DNA of 64,000 bases, from the NCBI GenBank assembly GCA_963799245.1, contig CAWCWN010000002.1, positions 124,001 to 188,000 of the forward strand. Direction: 5' to 3'. This DNA comes from CAWCWN01 sp963799245. Lineage in GTDB: Bacteria > Chloroflexota > Ktedonobacteria > Ktedonobacterales > Ktedonobacteraceae. How positions within the stretch are numbered: position 1 is the stretch's first letter; each line of letters begins with the position of its first letter. Position numbers and translations under genes: made by a program. Below, one piece after another: positions 1 to 8,115 of the stretch. Below the pieces are notes generated by a model. That model made no database searches, was not told where the DNA came from, and worked only from the letters and a program-made list of their open reading frames with translations.

Positions 1-100
1 GATCCTGGGGATAGTCCTGCCGAGTAGCATTCCACGTTTTCAATGGCAGCTGCTCAACTTCCGCCAACAGAGAGATGTTCGTGCGTTTCTCTGCGGTCAT
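1..100 (-). CDS. Possible N-terminal fragment of a protein leaving the window
   Basis: Reading leftwards from an ATG at 100, the frame stays open for 33 codons to the window edge and begins MTAEKRTNISLL. No family is recognisable in so short a piece, and there is no clear Shine-Dalgarno sequence before the ATG. It could be a chance open frame. It is listed because it is uninterrupted, has a plausible composition and starts just beyond the EF-G-like gene's terminator. Confidence 0.3.
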   Translation of the reverse strand, partial: MTAEKRTNISLLAEVEQLPLKTWNATRQDYPQD

Positions 101-363
101 TAAATTAGATACATTAGAGTCCTTAAATTCAGTATAACCATGTGTAACAAGTATAATGGTCCCAATCCTTCGGACAGTTGCATAAGATAGAATAGCTGTA
201 TCGAGAAGAGTTTCTGTAGAGAGGAAAATATGACCGGGCAAAGAAAACGATACAGCAATGAACAGGAGTTTCTCGAACTGCTCAGTTCTATCTTATTTTC
301 GGTCAAAAACTGTCTTGACTTTGGGGACCACCATACTCGTCAAGATAGCACAAGAAAAAGGGT

Positions 364-397
364 CCCGGGAAATAGCAGTTCTCTACTTTTTCCCGGG
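364..397 (-). terminator. Intrinsic terminator after the EF-G-like gene
   Basis: The arms 364-372 (CCCGGGAAA) and 389-397 (TTTCCCGGG) form a perfect 9-bp stem with a 16-nt loop. On the minus strand the stem is followed within four bases by a run of five T. It lies 17 bases past the EF-G-like stop codon, so it probably ends that transcript. The remainder of 101-413 shows no gene that I can support. Confidence 0.7.
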
Positions 398-413
398 CTC
401 TTGCTTACTTGCG

Positions 414-2470
414 CTATTTCTTGGTTTCAACGGCTTTCTTGTGCTGAGCGATGATATCCTGCTGGACGTTGGTCGGAATCTCTTCGTACTGGTAAAACTC
501 CATGCTAAAGGAGCCCCGACCCTGTGTGATCGAGCGTAAGTCGGTCGCGTAGTGCAGCATTTCCGCCAGCGGCACATTCGCAGTGATCTGCTGTATGCCG
601 TTATCCAGAGACGCCATGCCGAGTACGCGTCCTCTTTTGGTGTTGATGTCGCTCATCACATCACCCATATTGTTTTCGGGAACGGTAATGGTTACGGTCA
701 TCACCGGTTCCAGCAGGGTCGGACTTGCCGGGGCACAGCCTCCTGCATGCCCAGCGAAGCGGCGACCTCGAAGGATTCGGCCAGCAAATCCACCGGGTGA
801 TATTTGCCATCAACCAGGGCTACTTTTACATACAACATCGGGTTGCCCGAGATGAAGCCGCGCTTGAGTGAGTCGCGCACACCTTTTTCTACGCCGGGGA
901 TATACTGGCCCGGTACCACGCCGCCCACAATTTTATCCTCGAAGACAAAGGTCTCTTCGCCGCCCATCGGCAATGGTTCGATCTCCAGCCAGACATCGCC
1001 GAATTGTCCGTGACCGCCGCTCTGGCGTTTGTGCCGGCCGTTTGCGCGCGCTTTCTTGCGGATCGTCTCACGGTAGGAGATGCGCTGATCGTGCACCTCC
1101 AGGTCGACCCCGTATTTGCGCTTGATGCCCTCAATAATAATCTGTAGATGCGATTCGCCCATGCCAGAGAGCAGGACTTCAGCTGTTTCAGGGTCACGTG
1201 TAACGCGCAGGGTGCGGTCCTCTTCTACGACACGGTTTAGCGCGTTACTCATTTTGTCGAGGTCGGCCTGGCTCTTGGGAACGACGGCCACAGTGTAGCA
1301 TGGTTGCGGAAAGTTAATGGGGGCCAGCGCTGCGCTTACGTCTTTGCTGCCGGCGAGCGTATCACCGGTATGTGTATTTGTCAGTTTCGCCACGGCCCCG
1401 ATATCGCCTGCGGGGATTTCACTGGCGGTCTCCTGTGTTTTCCCACGCGGTGTGTGCGGCTGGCCGATACGTTCGTCCGCCTTTGTTTGCGCGTTGTAGA
1501 CGTGCATATCTGGTTTGAGGGTGCCACTATACACGCGGAAGGTCGAGATGGTACCCACCTGGGCCGCCGCCGTTTTAAAGACGAACAACGAGAGGGTATT
1601 GCCCATAGCCTCTACCTCTTCAGGTATCAATTCTGCCGCGCTGGGCAAATAATCCAAAATGGCATCGAGAAGTGGCTGCACGCCAATGTTTTTGCTGGCG
1701 GAGCCACACAGGACCGGTATCAGCTGGCCGCTGCGCGTGCCCATCTTCACAACCGACAACACCTCCTCGTCACTTAGCTCTTCGCCTTCCAGAAACTTTT
1801 CCATGATCGTGTCATCGCTCTCAACCGCGGATTCGATCAGTTGCTCGCGGTAACTGCTGATGCTCTCTTTTAGCTCAGCGGGAATGGCGATTTCCTGGAC
1901 TTTATTGCCGCCCTCAAAGGTGTAGCCCTTTTGCGTAACAAGGTCTACCACACCCTTGAAGCCTGATTGTTCGCCAATGGGAACCTGGAGGGGGACGACT
2001 TTGAGTCCAAAGCGCTCACGCAGGGAACTCAGCGCGGTATCGAACGACGTATTTTCACGATCGAGTTTATTGACCAGGACCATGCGCGGCAAATTCCGCT
2101 CGTCGGCATATTGCCAGGTGAGCTCTGTTCCAACCTCCACGCCTTTTTCCGCGGTCACAACTACCAGTGCCGCATCGGCAACGCGCAGTGCGGCCTTGAC
2201 TTCACCGGCAAAGTCGGCATAACCTGGAGTGTCAATGAGGTTGATCTTGGCATCTTTCCATTCGACCGGCAACACTTTAGCATTAAGCGACATACGACGC
2301 TTCAGTTCATCAGGATCAAAATCGGAGATTGAGCTTCCCTCATCCACGCGCCCTTGCCGGGTCGTAGCACCACTGTCGTAAAGCGCAGCATCTACGAGAG
2401 AGGTCTTGCCCGCCCCAACATGGGAAATTAACGCCACATTGAAAATGTGTTCCGCCCTATAAACCTTCAT
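414..2470 (-). CDS. EF-G-like translational GTPase, frameshifted in this sequence
   Basis: A GTPase of the elongation factor G family, about 685 residues once the frames are joined. The first frame (2470 to 701) has a P-loop around residues 16-23 (SHVGAGKT), DTPGYADF at 80-87 and NKLD at 134-137, then domains II-IV. The switch I region reads RRMSLNA where canonical EF-G has RGITI. With the divergent P-loop this points to the EF-G-like (EF-G2) branch rather than the main fusA. The second frame (704 to 414) supplies domain V, beginning MTVTITVPENNMGDVMSD. The frames are joined by one missing base in the run at about 727-734: restoring it gives the continuous sequence ASPTLLEPVMTV. A strong AGGAGG precedes the ATG. 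It is either a sequencing error or a recent inactivation. Confidence 0.85.
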
Positions 2471-2977
2471 AGAACCTGTAATCCTCCTGACTTTCTATGC
2501 AAGAGGTGGTCTACCGTACAGATTACACCTTGAACTGTCTTATCGTAGACCGCCTATGCTCCCGAAAATGGCTGGTTCGGTCCAGGTTAAAAAGATGGTG
2601 TTACAATACGCTCTTCCAGTTCGGTACGTGTAAGTATAGCAGCATTGGGGACTTTGTTCAACCGTTGCAAAAATACGTGCGCCGCCAGTCTATCCTGGGA
2701 CCTCAGGCTCATCTTACTGCGAGGAAATGCAAAGTGGCATAGAAAATGAGGCAATGGCTAATAGTAATGAAGGACGATTATTGCCCCCATCCCCCTACCT
2801 ATTAACCATCGCATGTAAGTACATACGCTTTTGGTTCTCATTTGGATTTCTCATGTAGTAGATGAGATAAAATTCATACCGTTTTATTATGCTTGCAGGG
2901 CCACACTAAATCAGGCGCACCATCAGATCAAATGGCATTGCCTTCCCCTCCAGCAATCCCAACAGATGGCTTCAAGC

Positions 2978-3007
2978 TTGACAAGAAAGCGTGTTGAGAC
3001 ATATACT
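2978..3007 (+). promoter_or_regulatory. Sigma-70-type promoter for the SHMT gene
   Basis: TTGACA at 2978-2983 and TATACT at 3002-3007 are separated by 18 bases, about 76 bases upstream of the SHMT start. This is the only clear signal in the 613-base divergent gap 2471-3083. The rest of the gap holds no recognisable gene or riboswitch. Confidence 0.6.
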
Positions 3008-3083
3008 CACAAACGCAAACATGAGATAATGCTGGCAGAGAAGCATCGTCAAGTCAGGCAGCGATATATCAAGGGAGTACAAC

Positions 3084-4376
3084 ATGACTGTAGATATCAG
3101 CGACATTGAGAATATTATTGTGAGCGAAAATATGTGGCGACAGACGCAGGCGATTAACCTCATCGCCAGCGAGAATACTCCCAGTGAGGCGGTCCGGCGC
3201 GTCCAGAACTCCGATTTTATGGGACGCTATGCCGAGGGACACCCCAACCAGGGCGATAAAGTCAATCGCTATTACCAGGGCACCCGCTACATTGACCAGA
3301 TCGAGAGCATGGCCACGCAAGAAATTCGCGCTCTTTTCAACGCCAGGCAAGCGGATGTACGCCCGATCAGTGGTAACGCGGCTAATACGGCGATCGCCCT
3401 GGGGTTCCTGCGTGGAGGAGATACCATTGTCGCTAACTCAACCGATGCCGGCGGGCATATCAGCCACGGCGCGGTAGGTGTGTTTGGGCGGCGTATTCAG
3501 AACCGCGGCCAATCTCTCAAACTGGGGACCTCAAACTCGATCAACCTGCACTATTTGCCGCTGACGGCTGATCATTACCACATTGATGCTATAAAAACCA
3601 TTGAACTCATAGACCATGTCTCACCACAGCTCGTTATTATGGGGAAGAGTCTCTTCCTGTTCCCTGAGCCGGTCTCAGAAATTGCCGCTTTCTGTAAAAC
3701 AAAGAATATTCCTTTACTCTACGATGGCGCCCATGTGCTGGGACTGATCGTCGGCGGAGAGTTTCAAGCCCCCCTGCACGAGGGCGCGACATGGATGACG
3801 GGCAGCACCCACAAAACCTTTCCCGGCCCGCAGCGGGGCGTGATTCTTGGCAATTTGGATCCCGAGGAAGAAAAAAAATACTGGCCGGCCGCCGATCGCG
3901 GTGTTTTTCCGGGCTCCTCCAGCAACCATCACCTGCATAGCCTGCCTGCGCTGCTGGTAGCTACACGCGAGATGAAGCGCTTTGGTCGGGACTATGCAGC
4001 ACAGGTCGTGCGCAATGCCCGGGCTCTTGGTCGCAGCCTGGATGAGCTGGGCACGCCCGTTGAGGCCCGTGATTTTGGCTACACACAGAGTCATATGATT
4101 GCTGTCAACGTCTCACAGTGGGACGGTGGCGTCGAGGTTGCCAGGCGCCTGGAAGCCAGTGACATCATTGTCAACTACAATATGTTGCCAGGTGATAGCG
4201 ACCCGCGCAATCCCTCCGGACTGCGTATCGGTGTTCCAGAAATGACCCGCTTTGGTATGGATGAAGGGGCCATGGGTGAACTGGCTCAACTTCTGCACGA
4301 TGCTATCCTCGGCAAGGGTGTCAAATCCCAGGTCAATGCCCTGCGTGGACGTTTCCTGGAGATGAAGTATGTGTGA
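3084..4376 (+). CDS. glyA: Serine hydroxymethyltransferase
   Basis: A PLP enzyme of fold type I that interconverts serine and glycine with transfer of the one-carbon unit to tetrahydrofolate, in the cytoplasm. The 430-residue length is normal for the family. Visible features are the N-terminal INLIASEN segment (25-31), the PLP-contacting DGAH (214-217) and the Schiff-base lysine K244 in STHKTFPGPQRG. Some positions differ from standard GlyA, for example GGHISHG at 123-129, so a relative such as an alpha-methylserine-type hydroxymethyltransferase is possible. The start has GGGAG nine bases upstream and a good promoter. The gene stands alone, convergent with ligA 40 bases on. It links to the folP-folC folate genes further along. 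Confidence 0.9.
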   Translation: MTVDISDIENIIVSENMWRQTQAINLIASENTPSEAVRRVQNSDFMGRYAEGHPNQGDKVNRYYQGTRYIDQIESMATQEIRALFNARQADVRPISGNAANTAIALGFLRGGDTIVANSTDAGGHISHGAVGVFGRRIQNRGQSLKLGTSNSINLHYLPLTADHYHIDAIKTIELIDHVSPQLVIMGKSLFLFPEPVSEIAAFCKTKNIPLLYDGAHVLGLIVGGEFQAPLHEGATWMTGSTHKTFPGPQRGVILGNLDPEEEKKYWPAADRGVFPGSSSNHHLHSLPALLVATREMKRFGRDYAAQVVRNARALGRSLDELGTPVEARDFGYTQSHMIAVNVSQWDGGVEVARRLEASDIIVNYNMLPGDSDPRNPSGLRIGVPEMTRFGMDEGAMGELAQLLHDAILGKGVKSQVNALRGRFLEMKYV

Positions 4377-4415
4377 AGGCCGGGTGGCAGAACTATCCTT
4401 CATATCTCACGGTAT

Positions 4416-6512
4416 CTATGCGGACTTCGCCCGGTGCTCTTTGAGCAGGTCGAGCATCCATTGCTCATCGTGAATGGCCACGCCCGCCTTTTGCGCTTTG
4501 GCCAGCTTTGAGCCCGCGTCCTCGCCGACGATTAAATGCGTGAGCAACTTGCTCACGCCTGAGGCGATGGTGCCGCCCAGTTGTGTGATAGCCTCTTCGG
4601 CGGCTGGACGCGTCATGCTGCTGAGCCGGCCGGTGAGCAGGAATGACTGGCCCGCCAGCGGCCCCGTCGCCTCGGCTCTGGCCTCAGCCTGCATATTCAC
4701 GCCCGCCTGTCGCAGGCGCTCCAGGAGGGCGCGATTCTCTGCTTGCTGCAGCCAGCTATAGACGCTCTGCCCGATGATCGGCCCGATCCCGGCGACTCCG
4801 ACGATTTCAGCCTCGCTTGCCGCAAGCAGAGTATCGATGTTTCCGAAGGCGCTCGCGATGATCTGCGCCGTTTTCTCACCCATGTAGCGGATGTTCAGGC
4901 CAAACAGCAGGCGCCAGAAAGGGCGATGTTTGCTGGCTGCGATCGCCGCGAGCATCTTATCGGCGCTTTTTGCTTTGACGCCCTCCAGCGCCAGCAACTG
5001 TTCGCGCGTCAGACTGTAGAAGTCGGCCACGCTCTTAATGTAGCCTTCACTGACTAGCTGCGCGCACTTTTTCTCGCCGATCGTATCGATATCCAGCGCC
5101 CCTTTAGAAACAAAATGGATCACACCTTCAAGATTGCGGGCCGGGCAGGCCGTATTCGGGCAGTAGGCCATGGCCTGGTCGGGAACGCGAACGATAGCTG
5201 TGTCGCACAGCGGACAGCGATCCGGCAGGTGATAGACCTGCTCCTGCCCGCTGCGCCGCTCTTCAATCGGCTTGACCACCTGGGGTATAACCTCGCCGGC
5301 GCGCTCAACCAGCACCCAATCTCCGCTACGCAGGTCTTTGCGCTGGATATCGCCTTCATTGTGCAGGGTGGCCCGAGATATCGTTACGCCGCGGATATTT
5401 ACGGGCTCCAGTACGGCCCAGGGATTGACCGAACCGGTGCGCCCGATATTGACCCGAATATCAAGCAGCCTGGTCGCTACCTGAATAGGCGGGTATTTGA
5501 AGGCGATCGCCCAGCGCGGATCACGGGCTACCGAGCCCAGTTCCTGCTGCTGCGCCAGGTCATTGATCTTGATGACCACGCCATCGATCTCATAGGGCAG
5601 CTGAAAACGCTCCTTTTCCCACTTTTTACAGTAATCCAGCACCTCATCCAGGCTCCTGACCAGCTGTATATGGGGATTTACCGCAAAGCCCCAGTCGCGT
5701 ATCAATTGCAACGCCTCCCACTGCGTATGGAAATCAAGGCCCTGCATATAGCCGATTTGATAGCCAAAGAAATCGAGGTGCCGCGACGCCGTGATACGCG
5801 CATCTTTTTGCCGCAGTGAGCCCGCAGCAGCGTTGCGGGGGTTGGCGAACAGCTTATCTTCCTTCATCTGCTCGTTGAGCTGCTCAAAGCTCCTGGTGGA
5901 CATGTAAATTTCGCCGCGTACCTCCACCCTGTCAGGAATGCGCTCACCGCGCAGGTTGTGGGGGATGGAATGCAGCGTGCGGACATTGGGGGTCCAATCC
6001 TCGCCCACCAGGCCATCTCCACGCGAGGCGCCGACCGTCAATTTGCCCCTGTCATAGGTAAGAGCCATCGCCAGGCCATCGATTTTCAGTTCGCACACAA
6101 ACTCAAACGTCGCGCCGGGCAAAATATTCTGGGCGCGCTTGAGCCATGCCAGGAGCTCTGCTTCATTGCGCGCATTCGCCAGGCTTAGCATCGGCACGGG
6201 ATGGCGATGCTGGGCTACGTCCTGTACCGGCCCCGCCCCAACTCGTTGCGTGGGTGAGTCGGGCGTTTGCAACTCGGGGTGCTCACGCTCGATACGCTGG
6301 AGTTCGAGCAGCGACTGGTCATACTCAGCATCGGTCAGTGTGGGGCTATCTTTGACATAATATTGATAGTTCGCTTCTTCGATCTGGTGGCGCAGCGCAG
6401 CTACGCGTGCTTCCAGCTGTTCCCCTTCGCTCTTGCCCGCCTGCCCCAGATCAGGTCCGTGGCCGGCCGTGGGAAGGTCGTTCTCTGGGAGATCAGCATG
6501 TGATGTATCCAT
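4416..6512 (-). CDS. ligA: NAD-dependent DNA ligase
   Basis: Seals nicks in duplex DNA during replication and repair using NAD+ as AMP donor. About 698 residues from the chosen start, close to the normal LigA length with a ~35-residue N-terminal extension. Seen in order: the Ia region (YYVKDSPTLTDAEYD), the adenylation lysine in CELKIDGLAMAL (about residue 143), the OB fold, a four-cysteine zinc finger (CPLC...CPNTAC), helix-hairpin-helix repeats and a C-terminal BRCT domain. The open frame continues upstream to an ATG at 6536, but those eight codons lie inside the hairpin at 6520-6566, so the ATG at 6512 is preferred. The IscB element sits immediately upstream and may have displaced or supplied the promoter. 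Confidence 0.93.
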   Translation of the reverse strand: MDTSHADLPENDLPTAGHGPDLGQAGKSEGEQLEARVAALRHQIEEANYQYYVKDSPTLTDAEYDQSLLELQRIEREHPELQTPDSPTQRVGAGPVQDVAQHRHPVPMLSLANARNEAELLAWLKRAQNILPGATFEFVCELKIDGLAMALTYDRGKLTVGASRGDGLVGEDWTPNVRTLHSIPHNLRGERIPDRVEVRGEIYMSTRSFEQLNEQMKEDKLFANPRNAAAGSLRQKDARITASRHLDFFGYQIGYMQGLDFHTQWEALQLIRDWGFAVNPHIQLVRSLDEVLDYCKKWEKERFQLPYEIDGVVIKINDLAQQQELGSVARDPRWAIAFKYPPIQVATRLLDIRVNIGRTGSVNPWAVLEPVNIRGVTISRATLHNEGDIQRKDLRSGDWVLVERAGEVIPQVVKPIEERRSGQEQVYHLPDRCPLCDTAIVRVPDQAMAYCPNTACPARNLEGVIHFVSKGALDIDTIGEKKCAQLVSEGYIKSVADFYSLTREQLLALEGVKAKSADKMLAAIAASKHRPFWRLLFGLNIRYMGEKTAQIIASAFGNIDTLLAASEAEIVGVAGIGPIIGQSVYSWLQQAENRALLERLRQAGVNMQAEARAEATGPLAGQSFLLTGRLSSMTRPAAEEAITQLGGTIASGVSKLLTHLIVGEDAGSKLAKAQKAGVAIHDEQWMLDLLKEHRAKSA

Positions 6513-6519
6513 AGAATAC

Positions 6520-6566
6520 GCGGCGCGTGTACCCACAGGCCTTCAGGCTGTGGGTACACGCGCCGC
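6520..6566. repeat. Perfect 19-bp hairpin spanning the iscB end and ligA upstream region
   Basis: Arms 6520-6538 and 6548-6566 are exact reverse complements (GCGGCGCGTGTACCCACAG on the left), with a 9-base loop. The iscB stop codon (6543-6545) lies in the loop. No T run follows on the minus strand, so it is not a textbook terminator. It may instead mark the right end of the IscB element or block read-through into ligA. Confidence 0.7.
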
Positions 6567-7163
6567 CTCCTTTCTTGAGTGATACCTATACCCATCGCTA
6601 CGCACAACGAGCCTACAGAAACGCGCATGAATGTCGGTGACAGTTCCTTGCACCGTCTTTATGTTGAAGACCCCGCGTGTCCGCACAGCCACCTGGCCCA
6701 CATAGGTGCCTCGCTTCGTCCCGCTTGTCACGATGGCACGCACAAGGTCACCCGTCTGAAAGCCCTTGACACGCTTGGCTTGTTTTGCCTTCGTGCGCGG
6801 GAACCCATGCTTGTCCATCCGACACATTTGTCTTGAGCCGTGCCCCGTCGCCGTGATGCGCAGCGCCCGACGTTTGTCCAGGTCCCGTTTGATCTGCTCC
6901 CCTCGATGCAACAGTTCCGCTGCCCACACCACTTCGGAGCTCCCCTCATTGACGAGTGCGATGCCAGTGGTTTTGCTCCCCGGATCGATCTTGACGCGCA
7001 GAGGCTCAAGATGAGGCTTCTCCACGGCACGCCTGAGAATCAGCGTGAAGGGATACCGGCGATAGACCGCCGCCTTGCCTTGTTGCAAGAGCAGGCGGGC
7101 ACGTCCCGGATGCAGCGGGTTCAAGGGCTGATGATTGGTATCTAAGACAAACACCTTACTCAT
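6543..7163 (-). CDS. iscB: IscB-like protein lacking its nuclease core by in-frame deletion
   Basis: 206 residues from an ATG preceded by AAAAAAGGATCAGG. The N-terminus is the PLMP/RRXRR region (PLNPLHPGRARLLLQQGKA, 13-31), followed by the RuvC-I motif KIDPGSKTTGIAL (58-70) with its aspartate D60 intact and the start of the bridge helix (LDKRRALR, 95-102). From residue 103 the protein jumps to the conserved C-terminal target-interaction domain (ITATGHGSRQMCRMDKHGFPRT, shared by IscB proteins). The rest of the bridge helix, RuvC-II, the HNH domain and RuvC-III, some 200 residues in full-length IscB, are absent. The frame is preserved across the junction near 6858. It cannot cleave DNA as IscB does. 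It is either a neutral deletion derivative or an RNA-binding remnant. An omega-RNA-like sequence lies upstream. Confidence 0.85.
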   Translation of the reverse strand: MSKVFVLDTNHQPLNPLHPGRARLLLQQGKAAVYRRYPFTLILRRAVEKPHLEPLRVKIDPGSKTTGIALVNEGSSEVVWAAELLHRGEQIKRDLDKRRALRITATGHGSRQMCRMDKHGFPRTKAKQAKRVKGFQTGDLVRAIVTSGTKRGTYVGQVAVRTRGVFNIKTVQGTVTDIHARFCRLVVRSDGYRYHSRKEAARVPTA

Positions 7164-7189
7164 ACCTGATCCTTTTTTGCCCGTGCGGG

Positions 7190-7446
7190 CCTCCGTTTCC
7201 ACGGGTAATGCTCACCTCGTCAATGTTCGTGGAAGGTTGAACGGAGCACGCACTGGGTTTACCCCGTCGCCCTGTTTAACGTGTTCCCGTAGCGGTTGGG
7301 ACTGGTGAAGTATCCCAACGTACCTCATGTCTTCCCGAACGGAGCCCCGTCAGCCTCTGGGAGACTGGTGGCTGAGACTGGTCAAGAGTGAGGCGCACTC
7401 ACGTGAATGAGCAAGCCTGCCCCTTTTCAAGGGGTGGGTTCCTGAC
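7190..7446 (-). ncRNA. HEARO/IscB omega-RNA-like sequence
   Basis: The untranslated stretch upstream of the IscB start has the position and features of the HEARO RNA that guides IscB. Read on the minus strand it opens with a hairpin (ACCCACCCCTTGAAAAGGGG, mirrored at 7420-7434) and runs through a structured GC-rich core (CACCAGTCTCCCAGAGGCTGACGG region, about 7330-7375). It ends with an ACAGGGCGACGGGG segment (about 7260-7280) before the iscB leader. In this family the guide lies at the 5' end, which here is the flank just above about 7446. The boundaries are approximate. The RNA looks intact although its protein partner is gutted. Confidence 0.7.
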
Positions 7447-7494
7447 TGCGGCAATGCTCCTACAGGTTGCTTTTACTCTAGAGCATCATTCTTT

Positions 7495-7782
7495 TTAGTA
7501 AGGCTCATAATGGAAAACAACCGGGTTGCCTTCGTATAACCCGTTGATCTGGCTACGCCACTGTGGGAAGAGTGGGCCGCCACGGAAATCTTTGACATGC
7601 GCTTCCAGGGAGGTCCATGTATTTATGAGCAAATACTGGCCGGGTTTTTCGATGCAGCGCTCCACCCTGGCCGAAATAAGCCCGGGATGCTGGCGGATCA
7701 CCGCGAGCCCGCGTAGGATCGCCTGCCCGAGTTCCTCCTCTTTGCCGGATACAGCTGTAAAAATCGCAATCTCAGTTGTCAT
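7495..7782 (-). CDS. ABM-domain (antibiotic biosynthesis monooxygenase-like) protein
   Basis: 95 residues forming one ABM ferredoxin-like domain: IAIFTAVSGKEEELGQAI at the start, then a central HPGLISARVERCIEKPGQYL and a C-terminal LYEGNPVVFHYEPY. Such small dimeric proteins act as cofactor-free monooxygenases, heme-degrading enzymes or unknown stress proteins. Nothing here identifies the substrate. The gene has a GGAAGG just before the ATG and stands alone between the IscB element and a gene remnant. Confidence 0.75.
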   Translation of the reverse strand: MTTEIAIFTAVSGKEEELGQAILRGLAVIRQHPGLISARVERCIEKPGQYLLINTWTSLEAHVKDFRGGPLFPQWRSQINGLYEGNPVVFHYEPY

Positions 7783-7842
7783 ACTATTCCTTCCTTTTCC
7801 TTGCTCATGATTAATAGTATCATGCAGTGCAAGAGATAAATC

Positions 7843-8028
7843 TTAGTGATATTGAGCAGGCATGCTGTTATAAACAGTTAACCAGTTCGTCGCGATCTCA
7901 TTTTGAGCTGTGCGCAGCGTCATGGCGCCAGAACATACCTGATCGTGCAGGTCATTCTCTACTTTGTCTTTTTCGTGAAATCCCGGTTTTGGATACGCTG
8001 CCTCGGGCCAGAGATTTGCGATTATCAC
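7843..8028 (-). pseudogene. C-terminal remnant of a secreted nuclease-like hypothetical protein
   Basis: A 61-codon frame ending in a segment (NLWPEAAYP..., KDKVENDLHDQVCSGAMTL, AQNEIATNWLTVY). From memory this matches the C-terminus of a secreted protein family found in actinobacteria and Ktedonobacteria. The N-terminal two thirds and any signal peptide are missing: only a GTG could start it, and the upstream bases are part of the hairpin at 8041-8088. It is therefore a truncated relic. The family assignment is tentative. Confidence 0.45.
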
Positions 8029-8040
8029 GCTCCAGGAACA

Positions 8041-8088
8041 GCACGCCTAACCACAAAAAAGCACGTCCTTTTTTGTGGTTAGGCGTGC
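8041..8088. terminator. Perfect 21-bp hairpin terminator downstream of hppA
   Basis: Arms 8041-8061 and 8068-8088 are exact reverse complements (GCACGCCTAACCACAAAAAAG on the left; written here over its 21 positions as GCACGCCTAACC then ACAAAAAAG) with a 6-base loop. TTTTTT follows on the plus strand, and the A6/T6 tracts inside the stem could also serve the minus strand. It lies 28 bases past the hppA stop. Confidence 0.7.
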
Positions 8089-8115
8089 TTTTTTGTATGG
8101 CTTACCGCTCCGTTA

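Noticed and set aside
100..306. 68-codon minus-strand frame next to the left edge
   Set aside because: Hydrophobic low-complexity translation, no RBS, AT-rich intergenic sequence.
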